In this document: in pieces, positions 18,339 to 26,440 of the stretch
Position numbering within the stretch: position 1 is the first letter of the stretch
How the letters are laid out: every line of letters starts with the position of its first letter
NCBI RefSeq assembly: GCF_015207665.1
Contig: NZ_JADEWL010000054.1
Location: 1-41,849, forward strand
Length of the DNA stretch: 41,849 nt
Source of the DNA: Plectonema cf. radiosum LEGE 06105
Lineage (GTDB): Bacteria; Cyanobacteriota; Cyanobacteriia; Cyanobacteriales; Nostocaceae
Direction: 5' to 3'
The notes under the pieces: generated by a model
The model's input: the letters and a program-made list of their open reading frames with translations, nothing else
Told to the model about the DNA's origin: nothing
Databases searched by the model: none
Made by a program: the position numbers and the translations under genes

Positions 18339-18833
18339 CTAACCACTAACCACTAACAATTCCTTATTCTGACGATAGCTATTTCGCAGTTCCTGTAATA
18401 TTTCTTCATTAAAGGCAAATTTAATTAAATTGATTAATTTGCCCCAACTGTACAAAAATCTCTCACAGATACTTTGGTTAAATTGAATTACAAAGAATTG
18501 CGCCCACCATTTAGGTGCTTGCTTCCTATTGGTAAAATTATGTTGCTTTAACCACCGTCTGCGCCATTTAACCATTTCTGAAGCTGTAGGTGGCGCTACT
18601 CCTATAACTGGTGGAAAATCGGCGTAACTGACAAATTTGCTTACACCTTTGGCATGGACGTAGACGATATAACGCCAACATTCGACTACATAAATATCTT
18701 CAAATTTGATATTAAACTTTAAACAAACTGCTTCTTCGGTAACAAATCTAGTTAAAGGATGAATTTCTGAAGATTTGTAATAAATTTTTGATTCCCGGAT
18801 AACGAGTCTTCTTGGTTTGAATGATGATAACAT
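18339..18833 (-). CDS. Conserved-looking protein of unknown function
   Basis: A 164-residue protein I do not recognise. It has no signal peptide or transmembrane segment. The N-terminal half has alternating charged and hydrophobic strands (RRLVIRESKIYYKSSEIHP). The middle is rich in tryptophan and basic residues (MVKWRRRWLKQHNF, APKWWAQFF), and the C-terminus looks helical (FNEEILQELRNSYRQNKELL). It is convergent with the S1-domain gene, separated by a few heptamer repeats. Codon use resembles neighbours, so it is probably real. Confidence 0.6.
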   Translation of the reverse strand: MLSSFKPRRLVIRESKIYYKSSEIHPLTRFVTEEAVCLKFNIKFEDIYVVECWRYIVYVHAKGVSKFVSYADFPPVIGVAPPTASEMVKWRRRWLKQHNFTNRKQAPKWWAQFFVIQFNQSICERFLYSWGKLINLIKFAFNEEILQELRNSYRQNKELLVVSG

Positions 18834-18987
18834 AGTAGATGCATTTAATTAGTAGATGCACGCCGTAGACATTGAATGCATTCTGTTAGTAGATACATTC
18901 AGAATTACGGGAGTGTGAAATTGTATGCGGTTGCCTAATAGTTTAGTATGCTAGAAGGCAATCGTTTTTTGAACTACAATTATTAAA

Positions 18988-19010
18988 TGACAATAATGTA
19001 TCATTTGTCA
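18988..19010. promoter_or_regulatory. Candidate operator upstream of small HTH gene
   Basis: TGACAA and TTGTCA arms flank a 23-bp partial palindrome centred near 18999. It ends nine bases before the ATG of the HTH protein, a position suited to autorepression. There is no clear Shine-Dalgarno sequence between it and the start. Confidence 0.4.
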
Positions 19011-19018
19011 AGCATATA

Positions 19019-19231
19019 ATGGGGCTTGTAAGATTAAGAATTAGAGAATTTGCCAACGAGAAGGGTTGGACATTAAAAGACGTTTCTGAACGTTCTGGGC
19101 TAGTTTATAGTACGGTTAGAGCTTATGCTCGCTCTCCAGGAATGGGAAGCGTTGATTATACTGCCATTCAAAAGCTAGCTCGCGTGTTTGATGTAATGAT
19201 TGAAGAGTTAGTTGAAGTGGTAGAAGAATAG
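19019..19231 (+). CDS. Small Cro/C1-type helix-turn-helix protein
   Basis: A 70-residue DNA-binding protein made of one XRE-type domain: RLRIREFANEKGWTLKDVSE, then SGLVYSTVRAYARSP as recognition helix region, and IQKLARVFDVMIEELVEVVEE. It would bind DNA as a dimer, probably as a repressor. It may be an antitoxin or a stand-alone regulator; no toxin-like partner gene follows. The palindrome just upstream may be its own operator. The start has no visible ribosome binding site. Confidence 0.8.
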   Translation: MGLVRLRIREFANEKGWTLKDVSERSGLVYSTVRAYARSPGMGSVDYTAIQKLARVFDVMIEELVEVVEE

Positions 19232-19314
19232 AAGTTTTGGATTATTCTCAAAACCTGCCCAGAGGGAAAGTTGAGCGCAAAAGGTGTGAAGCTGTAAGTG
19301 GAGAGAAAGAAGTT

Positions 19315-19794
19315 TCAGATCAATGGTTTGAGGTTATCATAATCGGCTATTTGTATTTGCTTACCATTACGAAACATTCGTTTTTGCAAATTGGGAAAGT
19401 CTGCAATTTCATACTCGCGTCTTTCCCCACCCATGATATAAATTAAGTCTTGTTCAAAGGGATTTAGTAGGTGATGTGCGACTGAAGGGGTAGGAAAACC
19501 CATAAAGTCACCTTCTCCTACCTCGAATTCTTGATTGTCTATTTCTGCTATACCTTTTCCAGAAAGGATGTAAATAAATTCTTCTTCAAATTCGTGAGAA
19601 TGATAGATGAATGATTCTTTTCCGGGAGGTATTTTGGCTAAGTGAAATCCAATTCTTTGTAAACCTATTGCTTCGCTTAAAGATACTCCGCTAATTTCTG
19701 AGTTTGGATTAAATGGATGGGAAAATTTTTGTTGAGGAAGTTGTTTGATTGTTTCTGCTTTTAAAAGTAGGTTTGGTTTTTCGTTGTTAGTCAT
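19315..19794 (-). CDS. Cupin-domain protein
   Basis: A 159-residue single-domain cupin. The first cupin motif is visible as FIYHSHEFEEEFIYILSGKGIAEID and the second as VGEGDFMGFPTPSVAHHLLNP, with histidines and glutamates that could bind a metal. It is cytoplasmic. Small cupins of this sort bind small molecules or act as isomerases or dioxygenases; the function here is unknown. It lies 120 bp downstream of ureB on the same strand but is separated by a repeat element, so a role in urea metabolism is not implied. Confidence 0.85.
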   Translation of the reverse strand: MTNNEKPNLLLKAETIKQLPQQKFSHPFNPNSEISGVSLSEAIGLQRIGFHLAKIPPGKESFIYHSHEFEEEFIYILSGKGIAEIDNQEFEVGEGDFMGFPTPSVAHHLLNPFEQDLIYIMGGERREYEIADFPNLQKRMFRNGKQIQIADYDNLKPLI

Positions 19795-19810
19795 GGTTTT
19801 AATAATTAAT

Positions 19811-19896
19811 TAACCGCTGAGACGCAGCGAAAAGTGTGGTCTTGGGGGTTTCCCCCATGAACAACTTTTCAAGGCAGAGAGCGCAGAGGGAAAAGA
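19811..19896. repeat. Composite dispersed repeat between ureB and the cupin gene
   Basis: Outer parts resemble the widespread cyanobacterial CGCTGAGACGCAGCG and CAGAGAGCGCAGAGG repeats. They are interrupted by a small hairpin segment containing GGGGGTTTCCCCC. Related CTCTGCGCTCTCTGCG repeats occur at 21655-21682. It looks like one repeat nested in another. Confidence 0.5.
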
Positions 19897-19916
19897 ATGT
19901 AGAGAATTATGTCTTT

Positions 19917-20225
19917 TTACAATTTTCCGTTTATTTTAGCGTTGAATCCGTAAACTTGACGACTACCAGCGAGGGGTACTAGTGTAATTTCTTTTTCGTC
20001 TCCTGGTTCAAATCGAACGGCTGTTCCTGCGGGAATATCAAGACGCATTCCTCGTGTGGTTTCTCTATCAAAGTTTAATGCGGGGTTGACTTCGTAAAAG
20101 TGAAAATGAGAACCTATTTGTATAGGTCTATCTCCTGTATTTGCTACTTTTAATTGTACGGTTGAACGACCTACGTTTAACTCGATTTCGCCTTCTGGGG
20201 TAATTATTTCACCTGGAATTATCAT
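19917..20225 (-). CDS. ureB: Urease subunit beta
   Basis: A 102-residue beta subunit of the nickel urease, which hydrolyses urea to ammonia and carbamate. It begins [17 protein letters not shown], the standard N-terminus; the extra 13 codons upstream come from a repeat-rich leader and are not family-like. Typical blocks are [21 protein letters not shown], then [18 protein letters not shown] and GSRQVYGFN. It follows ureA and ureD on the same strand. The expected next gene, ureC, does not follow; a repeat and a cupin gene are there instead. Confidence 0.96.
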   Translation of the reverse strand: MIIPGEIITPEGEIELNVGRSTVQLKVANTGDRPIQIGSHFHFYEVNPALNFDRETTRGMRLDIPAGTAVRFEPGDEKEITLVPLAGSRQVYGFNAKINGKL

Positions 20226-20322
20226 AAAAATGGTAATTGGTAATTGGTAATTGGTAATGAACAAAATATTCGCTTTCTAATTGTTATTCAGTATAATAAT
20301 CCATAATTATAAAATCTAAAAC

Positions 20323-20625
20323 TCATTGAATTGGGTTATGTACTGTAACTAACTTTGTTCCGTCGGGAAATGTTGCTTCTACCTGTACTTCTGGTATCAT
20401 TTCCGCGATACCTTCCATGACATCATCTCGCGTTAATAAAGTTGTTCCAAAACTCATTAATTCAGCTACGGTTTGTCCATCTCTAGCTCCTTCTAAAATT
20501 GCAGCAGTAATAAAAGCGATAGATTCGGGATAATTTAATTTTACACCTCTTGCTTTGCGTCTTTCTGCTAATAATGCTGCGGTGAAAATTAGTAATTTGT
20601 CCTTTTCTTGCGGTGTTAATTGCAT
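20323..20625 (-). CDS. ureA: Urease subunit gamma
   Basis: A 100-residue gamma subunit, the normal length. Family blocks are [20 protein letters not shown], then [28 protein letters not shown] and the C-terminal [18 protein letters not shown]. It is assembled with UreB and UreC into the urease core. It starts 21 bp after ureD on the same strand, so the two are surely co-transcribed; ureB follows after about 100 bp. Confidence 0.97.
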   Translation of the reverse strand: MQLTPQEKDKLLIFTAALLAERRKARGVKLNYPESIAFITAAILEGARDGQTVAELMSFGTTLLTRDDVMEGIAEMIPEVQVEATFPDGTKLVTVHNPIQ

Positions 20626-20646
20626 ATTTTAATTCCATCTAGTTAT

Positions 20647-21504
20647 TCAAAGCATCCAAACTCTTGGCAAGCAACTACTACAATTTAAAAAAGATATCCG
20701 CAATAGCTGCCAAACACTAATAAACCAGTTTCTCACCTCGGTTGTCGAATCACCACGGTATCGACACAAAAGTCCATTTTCTAAACGAGTCACACCGTGG
20801 GAAGAGGATGGGGACAAAGTGCGTGCTTGTTCAACTATTTCTGGGGAAACGGTTTGTCCAACGTAGACTAAAGTTCCTACAATTGGTTTTCCTGCTAAAC
20901 CGTTGGCACTATGAAAAATTTCTTCCCTACCCGGTAAATATTGTCTATCAATCCACAATGGTTGATTATTTTGCCAGATTTCAAAGTGCGATCGCCATTC
21001 TCCTTCTACAAATTTCTCTTTTCTGGCGGTGCGTCCAAATCTAGTAATTTCCCAACCTATAAAGCTTGCATCAGCAGTTAATTCTATGTGTATATCTTGT
21101 CGATAATTTGCACCGTTAAAAACAATTGTTTCTTGGGGAAGCCATTCTAAACAAGCATGATTATCAATTTTGATGTCTACATTTTGTCTGGCTTGTAAAC
21201 CGTTACTACGATAAATTTTATTCGCTGCGGCTGTTGTAATTAATGCTTTGGCTTGAGGTTGCAGGTGGAAGTTACAGGAAAGGCGATCGCCACCGACAAT
21301 TCCCCCAGCGGTATGTAAAATTACGCTATGACAAACTGATTGTCCTTCGGGATAAAATGGACGCTGTACTTTTAACGGTGCTTGATTTTGACTTTGAATT
21401 AATGTTGTTTTATTTTGGCTATGGCTATAAACTAAGTTAAGTTTTCCATGCCAGCTTTTAAACGATTCTGCTTCTCGGCAGGGTTGTTGCATTCCCGTCG
21501 CCAA
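20647..21504 (-). CDS. ureD: Urease accessory protein UreD
   Basis: A 285-residue accessory protein that with UreF and UreG delivers nickel to the urease active site. Recognisable blocks are RPFYPEGQSVCHSVILHTAGG, then GGDRLSCNF, TTAAANKIYRS, LEWLPQETIVFNGA and the C-terminal LCRYRGDSTTEVRNWF. A second methionine four residues in is an alternative start. It is first in ureD-ureA-ureB. The other assembly genes ureE, ureF and ureG are not in the window. Confidence 0.94.
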   Translation of the reverse strand: MATGMQQPCREAESFKSWHGKLNLVYSHSQNKTTLIQSQNQAPLKVQRPFYPEGQSVCHSVILHTAGGIVGGDRLSCNFHLQPQAKALITTAAANKIYRSNGLQARQNVDIKIDNHACLEWLPQETIVFNGANYRQDIHIELTADASFIGWEITRFGRTARKEKFVEGEWRSHFEIWQNNQPLWIDRQYLPGREEIFHSANGLAGKPIVGTLVYVGQTVSPEIVEQARTLSPSSSHGVTRLENGLLCRYRGDSTTEVRNWFISVWQLLRISFLNCSSCLPRVWML

Positions 21505-21654
21505 ATTCGATATTTATTCTATCAAAGCATAAATATGTATTTCCCGTAATTATTTAAGTGGGAATAGAGAATAGGTAACAATAGAAAGAAGCAATAAGAA
21601 AATATATACTCCTATCCCTCTTTAAGATTATTTATCTATTTTTACCTTTTCCTT

Positions 21655-21682
21655 CTGCGCTCTCTGCGCTCTCTGCGGTTTT
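21655..21682. repeat. CTCTGCGCTCTCTGCG dispersed repeat
   Basis: Tandem units of CTCTGCG lie between ureD and the downstream methyltransferase gene. The same motif in the opposite orientation is part of the composite repeat at 19811-19896. Confidence 0.55.
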
Positions 21683-21714
21683 TTAAATCAGTCATCTTTC
21701 GGGAAGAAAATATA

Positions 21715-23046
21715 CTAAACTTTTTTCGCTAAAATTATATAATCATCTAATGTATAGTTTGACTGGTACTTCTGATTCAAATATTTTTGAAGTATTGGAC
21801 TTATATGGAGTTGTTTTGGTAATTTTTCTCTCGCAAATCTAGAAAATTCTGTACCTTTAAGGGAACCTCTTATTCCTGTTGAGGTTAAATATTTATACAA
21901 TACTAACTCTAATCCTAATTCTGCCACAAATTGATTGACTAATTTCTTTTCTTGCTCGTGTTCTTCAATATGAAAAATATCGAAATATTTATATAACTTT
22001 TTATCCTGGATAATGAAAACTGCATGACCATTATCTTTTAAACTATTATTAATTATCTGAGAATAAATATTTTTTGCTTCAATTCTCATTGCAGAATCGT
22101 TGAAGAAGCAATGAGAAATTACAACGAAATCAAAAAAATCTGTTGGTATATTACTTGATTGCTTATCCCAGTCAAATATATCTGAAGTTACGAAGCGAAA
22201 GAAAGCATTAACAGGACTTTTGCGCGATTCTATATATTTTCTCCAAAATTGCAAACCCCGAAATTGAAATGCATCTTGCTTTTCTAAGGAGTAGTAAGAT
22301 ATATGCATCTGTGGAATCTTAAAAAAGCCGCTGGTACTTTGCAAAAATAAAGCTAACCCATAAGCAACTGTTCCTGGTCCTGCTGCGATATCAAGAATGT
22401 TAATATTAGTTGGTAATAGTCCCGATTCGTAAATTATAAACCAAGCTAAATAAACGCAATATACATTTTCTAAAAAATACTTCATGTAATAAACGTGGGG
22501 AGTCAAACTAAAACTATAATCTGGGTCTTTCCCGCACTTTAAACTATTAATATCTTCTAAAGCATCTTCGAGTTTAGCTACTAATTGTTTATCCGGAATT
22601 CTACTAAATTCACTTTTGAGATACTCAACTAATTGAGCTTCAAAATTATCAAAGATTTTCTCATATATACCAGTACATTGTAATTTATTTTTATCATGTT
22701 GAATCAAATTAAATGTATTATAAATAAAATTAATAAATTCTTGCTCTGGAGTTAATGTAAGATTAGTTCGATTTTTAACAGCTACTGATAAATTCGGTTT
22801 TTGTTCTAATTCCTGTAATGCTGTGTTGAGTTTTTCACCTAAAATTGCAGCTTCTTGTTTATATTGTTTTGCAGAATCTTCAAGGTGTAAATTATCTCTA
22901 AATAGTCTTTCCAACCAAGATAATTTTACACCAGATTTCTCAATCACTCGCAATAACTTTATTGCTTGTGGCTTGTTACCCTGTTGCAAAGCTAATTTAA
23001 ACTGAAAAGAACGCCACCAATTAGAGATAAGATTAGTCATAGCCAA
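21715..23046 (-). CDS. Class I SAM-dependent methyltransferase-like protein with helical N-terminal region
   Basis: A 443-residue protein. Residues 1-85 are helical and charged, possibly TPR-like or coiled coil (KLALQQGNKPQAIKLLRVIE). Residues 100-200 are helical. A Rossmann methyltransferase domain runs from about 212, with motif I ILDIAAGPGTVAYG at 217-230 and later FFDFVVISHCFFND and GHAVFIIQDK. The general shape recalls Rsm22-type enzymes, but I cannot assign a substrate. Its start overlaps the end of the radical SAM gene by up to 14 bp, implying translational coupling and a shared task. Confidence 0.7.
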   Translation of the reverse strand: MAMTNLISNWWRSFQFKLALQQGNKPQAIKLLRVIEKSGVKLSWLERLFRDNLHLEDSAKQYKQEAAILGEKLNTALQELEQKPNLSVAVKNRTNLTLTPEQEFINFIYNTFNLIQHDKNKLQCTGIYEKIFDNFEAQLVEYLKSEFSRIPDKQLVAKLEDALEDINSLKCGKDPDYSFSLTPHVYYMKYFLENVYCVYLAWFIIYESGLLPTNINILDIAAGPGTVAYGLALFLQSTSGFFKIPQMHISYYSLEKQDAFQFRGLQFWRKYIESRKSPVNAFFRFVTSDIFDWDKQSSNIPTDFFDFVVISHCFFNDSAMRIEAKNIYSQIINNSLKDNGHAVFIIQDKKLYKYFDIFHIEEHEQEKKLVNQFVAELGLELVLYKYLTSTGIRGSLKGTEFSRFAREKLPKQLHISPILQKYLNQKYQSNYTLDDYIILAKKV

Positions 23047-23959
23047 AACCGTCTTTTCCTTCCCTTATTTCTACATCTGGAAGGTGAGATATTAATTTTT
23101 CTTTGAATCTTATATAGCTTAATTTTTCAGCGTCATACCACCAAGCGTATTTCTGCTTAACTTCTGCTACTGCTTCGCGAGTTGTAGCAACCAGCGAACG
23201 ATTTTGACTAGGGTGAAAATCCTGAATTACAACTCTATCTGCTATTTTTAATTTTTCAATAAAAGCTGCTTCGTCTTTCTCTAAAGTCGGAAGTAGCGGT
23301 GTAATTGTAATCGAAACCTTGGGAATAAAGCCTTTGTTGGAATCAATGCTTTGTTTAACTTTTGTAATTGCATTTATACGAGCCTTAACACTTGGCGATC
23401 GCGGTTCAAAATCTCGTCTTACAGATTCGCTACCAGTGGGAATACTCATATTAACTCGCAGGTACTTAAATCGTTGTAAAATATCAATATCTCTAGTAAT
23501 AATTGGGCTACGAGTTTGAATTACTAATATTGGACGGTAGGGATACATTACATCTAATAAAGAACGAGTTAATTCATATTTTGATTCGATTGGTTGATAG
23601 GGATCTGTAACGCTACTCATATAGATTCGAGGAGGTTTATCGAGATTTTTGTTACACCATCTTTCTAACTCCTTTTCTAAAATTTCCGCTGCATTTTGCT
23701 TGATAATCACCCATTTGCCCCAGTCTTCACGCATCTGGGTATTAGGGCTAAAAGCCGCAGCATAACAATAACTACAGCCATATTGACAACCCCGGTAAGG
23801 ATTTAAAGTAAAGTCATATGCATTAATAAAACCACTGGCTTTTGTGAGCAGTGATTTAGCATCTTGCGTATAAACCTTAATATCTCCGAATACTTCTTTA
23901 ACTAATTTTGTCGGGGTATTGATGCAGTAATATTCATATTGCGGTTTTGGCATAATCAA
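23033..23959 (-). CDS. Radical SAM protein of the SPL-like family
   Basis: A 308-residue radical SAM enzyme. The iron-sulfur motif is Cys58, Cys62 and Cys65 in RGCQYGCSYCYAA. Family-typical blocks follow: IYMSSVTDPYQPIE, LVIQTRSPIITRDID, and RVNMSIPTGSESVRRDFEPR. It belongs to the group distantly related to spore photoproduct lyase that is often annotated Rv2578c- or PA0069-like. The substrate of this group is unknown, and DNA lesion repair is not shown for non-spore-formers. It is upstream of and overlapping a methyltransferase-like gene. Confidence 0.85.
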   Translation of the reverse strand: MIMPKPQYEYYCINTPTKLVKEVFGDIKVYTQDAKSLLTKASGFINAYDFTLNPYRGCQYGCSYCYAAAFSPNTQMREDWGKWVIIKQNAAEILEKELERWCNKNLDKPPRIYMSSVTDPYQPIESKYELTRSLLDVMYPYRPILVIQTRSPIITRDIDILQRFKYLRVNMSIPTGSESVRRDFEPRSPSVKARINAITKVKQSIDSNKGFIPKVSITITPLLPTLEKDEAAFIEKLKIADRVVIQDFHPSQNRSLVATTREAVAEVKQKYAWWYDAEKLSYIRFKEKLISHLPDVEIREGKDGFGYD

Positions 23960-23987
23960 TTAAGAAGAAGAAAGAGGGAATCGTTTT

Positions 23988-24098
23988 GTCATTGCGAGTG
24001 GAGCAAAGCGAAATGAAGCAATCGCAATTACTTGTTGACGATCAAGATGTTGGGATTGCTTCTCTTCGAGACGCTCCGCGAACGTTCCTCGCAATGAC
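23988..24098. repeat. Long palindromic dispersed repeat (GTCATTGCGAG ends)
   Basis: GTCATTGCGAG at 23988-23998 is mirrored by CTCGCAATGAC at 24088-24098, and GAAGCAATCGC by GATTGCTTC inside. The whole 111 bp can fold into one hairpin. A short GACGCTCCGCGAACG hairpin unit sits in its right arm and looks like a nested smaller repeat. Confidence 0.75.
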
Positions 24099-24227
24099 AG
24101 TTAATTTTTTTTGCGTTTATTTATAATAAACCGTCATATAAATCACACCATTGTGGATTCATACTATTGACTAAATCGATTTTGTTTTGTCTAGTCTTCT
24201 GACAATCGCGTAAGTCTTATTAAAATC

Positions 24228-25001
24228 TTAATTCGCTTCTCCAAGATGCACACTGGTAGAGTAACTCATATAAACAAAACCTTGTTGATTCTTAAATCGC
24301 TGATATAAATGCTCTAAATCATCAACAACTTGTTCGTAAACTTCTCCTTGATTAGGAACATAAGAAGAACTCTTAGCACGTCCGATAAGTCCATTTTTAT
24401 CTAATTCTTGTTGAAAAACAAAATTATATTCCTGGATGTTATTAAAGTAAGGAGTTTCTAACAAAGGTTCCACCGATTTCATTCGCGATTCTGCGGGATG
24501 ATTGTTCGATACTGCGCGAATAATTCGGCTATATTCTGCTGTAAATTCATCATTTTTATCTCGATTGTTCCAAACTACTGCTAATCTTCCCGACGGTTTT
24601 AAAATACGACGAAATTCCGCTAAAGTTGGTTCGGGAGTAAACCAGTGAAATGCTTGAAAACAAGTGATTAAATCAACTGATGCATCTGGTAAATTAGTTG
24701 CTTCCGCAGTTCCATTTTTCCACTCAACATTTTGATTACTTTCAGCCGCATTTCTCATCGCTGCATTTGGTTCAATAGCAATTACATTCACGCCCCTCGA
24801 AGCTAACTGACGCGCAGAAATTCCTGTACCAGCACCAACATCTGCTACTGCGATCGGTAACGTGAAATTTTCGAGGATTTTATCAATTGCTGCTTCTGGA
24901 TAGCTGGGACGATATTTTACATAATCTTCCACCCTATCGGAAAATCTATGTAAGGGATTGAGTGTATGTAATGGCGTTATTTCGTTGTTAGTTTCACTCA
25001 T
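24228..25001 (-). CDS. Class I SAM-dependent methyltransferase, paralogue A
   Basis: A 257-residue methyltransferase of the Methyltransf_11 type. Motif I is VADVGAGTGISARQLASRG at about 53-71, and the acidic residue of motif II is in VIAIEPNAAM. Motif IV region is SVDLITCFQAFHWF. The substrate is unknown; FHWF-type enzymes include ubiquinone/menaquinone-like and trans-aconitate-like methyltransferases. It is in tandem with a close paralogue 130 bp upstream. The N-terminal 150 residues of the two are nearly identical in places while the C-terminal part differs. Confidence 0.88.
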   Translation of the reverse strand: MSETNNEITPLHTLNPLHRFSDRVEDYVKYRPSYPEAAIDKILENFTLPIAVADVGAGTGISARQLASRGVNVIAIEPNAAMRNAAESNQNVEWKNGTAEATNLPDASVDLITCFQAFHWFTPEPTLAEFRRILKPSGRLAVVWNNRDKNDEFTAEYSRIIRAVSNNHPAESRMKSVEPLLETPYFNNIQEYNFVFQQELDKNGLIGRAKSSSYVPNQGEVYEQVVDDLEHLYQRFKNQQGFVYMSYSTSVHLGEAN

Positions 25002-25060
25002 TTGAAGGATTAAATATCAAATTTTAATTATATATAGTTTAAAACATGAATATTAATGTA

Positions 25061-25089
25061 GAGACGGGGCGTATTGCTACGTCTCAATA
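25061..25089. repeat. Short inverted repeat GAGACG...CGTCTC
   Basis: A small hairpin of the GTAGAGACG/CGTCTC dispersed repeat type lies between the two paralogous methyltransferase genes. It may act as a weak terminator or be a mobile mini-repeat. Confidence 0.4.
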
Positions 25090-25130
25090 GTTTTAGTTAT
25101 CCCAGGTATAAGTTTAAAATGTTTGATAAT

Positions 25131-25901
25131 TCAACTAATATTTGCCAAATGCACGCTATTACAATAAACAAGATAAACAAAACCATCTGAATTACAAAAC
25201 CGCTGATGCAAAGTTTCTAAATCATTAATAAGCTGCTTTTGTACTCTTTCTTCCGAAGAAATAAACGAAATACTTTTAACTAAACCAATTAAACTAGATA
25301 AATGTAATTGCTGTTTGTCACGAAATTGATAGCAATCAATATATTGAAAATCCCTACTTTTTCGCAAAGGTTCAATTTTAGAACTAAAATCCGTTGGTGG
25401 ACGATTATTTGCAGCTTTACTAGTCAATTCACCATAAATTTGTGTAAATTCATCATCACGATTTAAATCTTGAAAAACAATCGCTAATCTTCCTTTTGAT
25501 TTAAGAATACGACGAAATTCTAATAATGTAGGTTCTGGTTTAAACCAATGAAAAGCTTGAAAACAAGTTATTAAATCAACCGATGCCTCTGGTAAATTAG
25601 TATTTTCTGCTGTTCCATTTTTCCACTCAATACCTTGATGATTGGAAGCAGCATTTCTCATTGCTGCATTTGGCTCAATCGCAATCACATTCACACCTCT
25701 CGAAGCTAACTGACGTGCAGAAATTCCTGTACCAGCACCAATATCCGCTGCTGTGATTGGTAAAGTGAAATTTTCCAGGATTTGATCAATTACTGCATCT
25801 GGATAAACAGGACGGTATTTTGTATAGTTTTCCGCTTTATCCGAGAACCGAGTTAAAGGATTGAGGTTATAAAGAGGAGTGTCATGATTATTTTCGTTCA
25901 T
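25131..25901 (-). CDS. Class I SAM-dependent methyltransferase, paralogue B
   Basis: A 256-residue methyltransferase sharing long identical stretches with its downstream neighbour (GAGTGISARQLASRGVNVIA, then DLITCFQAFHWF). After about residue 150 the similarity drops: this copy has RDFQYIDCYQFRDKQQLHLS where the other has PYFNNIQEYNFVFQQELDKN. Both end in FVYxxYxxSVHL. It is a clear tandem duplication followed by divergence of the substrate-facing half. The two are probably co-transcribed, although a short repeat lies between. Confidence 0.88.
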   Translation of the reverse strand: MNENNHDTPLYNLNPLTRFSDKAENYTKYRPVYPDAVIDQILENFTLPITAADIGAGTGISARQLASRGVNVIAIEPNAAMRNAASNHQGIEWKNGTAENTNLPEASVDLITCFQAFHWFKPEPTLLEFRRILKSKGRLAIVFQDLNRDDEFTQIYGELTSKAANNRPPTDFSSKIEPLRKSRDFQYIDCYQFRDKQQLHLSSLIGLVKSISFISSEERVQKQLINDLETLHQRFCNSDGFVYLVYCNSVHLANIS

Positions 25902-26039
25902 TGTTTTTGACTCAGTTGAAGAGAAAATTTCATATATTTAACATACAGTAAAATGTTTAAAATAGCACAAATCAAGTATCACTTAGCTAATAATTTTTAA
26001 ATTTGATATCATTAAATATAACCGTTATTTCAATAAACT

Positions 26040-26413
26040 ATGACACCACAATAAATTCAAAACACCATAGAACAGATGTTAGGTGTTCAAAGACAAATAC
26101 AAGAAAGTCAAATTAGAAATACAGACAATATAGCCAGGTTAGAGATTCAGATTCAAGAAAATGCACAGTATATTAAAGAAAATGCACAATTAATTAGAAG
26201 CAATCGAGAAGATATCACCAGTTTGAAAGAAGATATTAGAAATTTGGTTGTAGAAGTAGCCAAGCTGACAGTAGACCAAAGAGAAAAGTTCAATCAGTTT
26301 TATGGTTATCATCAATCTGCTGCCAGTTTGAACGTTTTGATATAGTGGAAAGATTAGCTAAAGTCGAAAAAGAAGTAGCTCAACTCAAACGTCAATTAGA
26401 GGAGGGTTCTTAA
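26040..26413 (+). pseudogene. Decayed coiled-coil protein gene
   Basis: Read from ATG at 26040 the frame gives MTPQ, a TAA stop, then IQNTIEQMLGVQRQIQESQ and a long coiled coil with repeated IQENAQYIKENAQLIR segments. Near 26325 the frame is lost: it ends at 26345 as SLNVLI. A -1 shift instead continues as QFERFDIVERLAKVEKEVAQ, then KRQLEEGS and stop at 26411-26413. So one nonsense codon (position 5) and one 1-base deletion break an ORF of about 124 codons. The intact protein would be a small coiled coil of unknown function. A restart at the internal ATG 26076 could still make an 89-residue fragment. Confidence 0.72.
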
Positions 26414-26440
26414 TTTAATTTAATTTATTAAATCCTACTA

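Noticed and set aside
19237-19446. 69-codon frame after the small HTH gene as its toxin partner
   Set aside because: It overlaps the end of the cupin gene antisense and has no resemblance to toxins.
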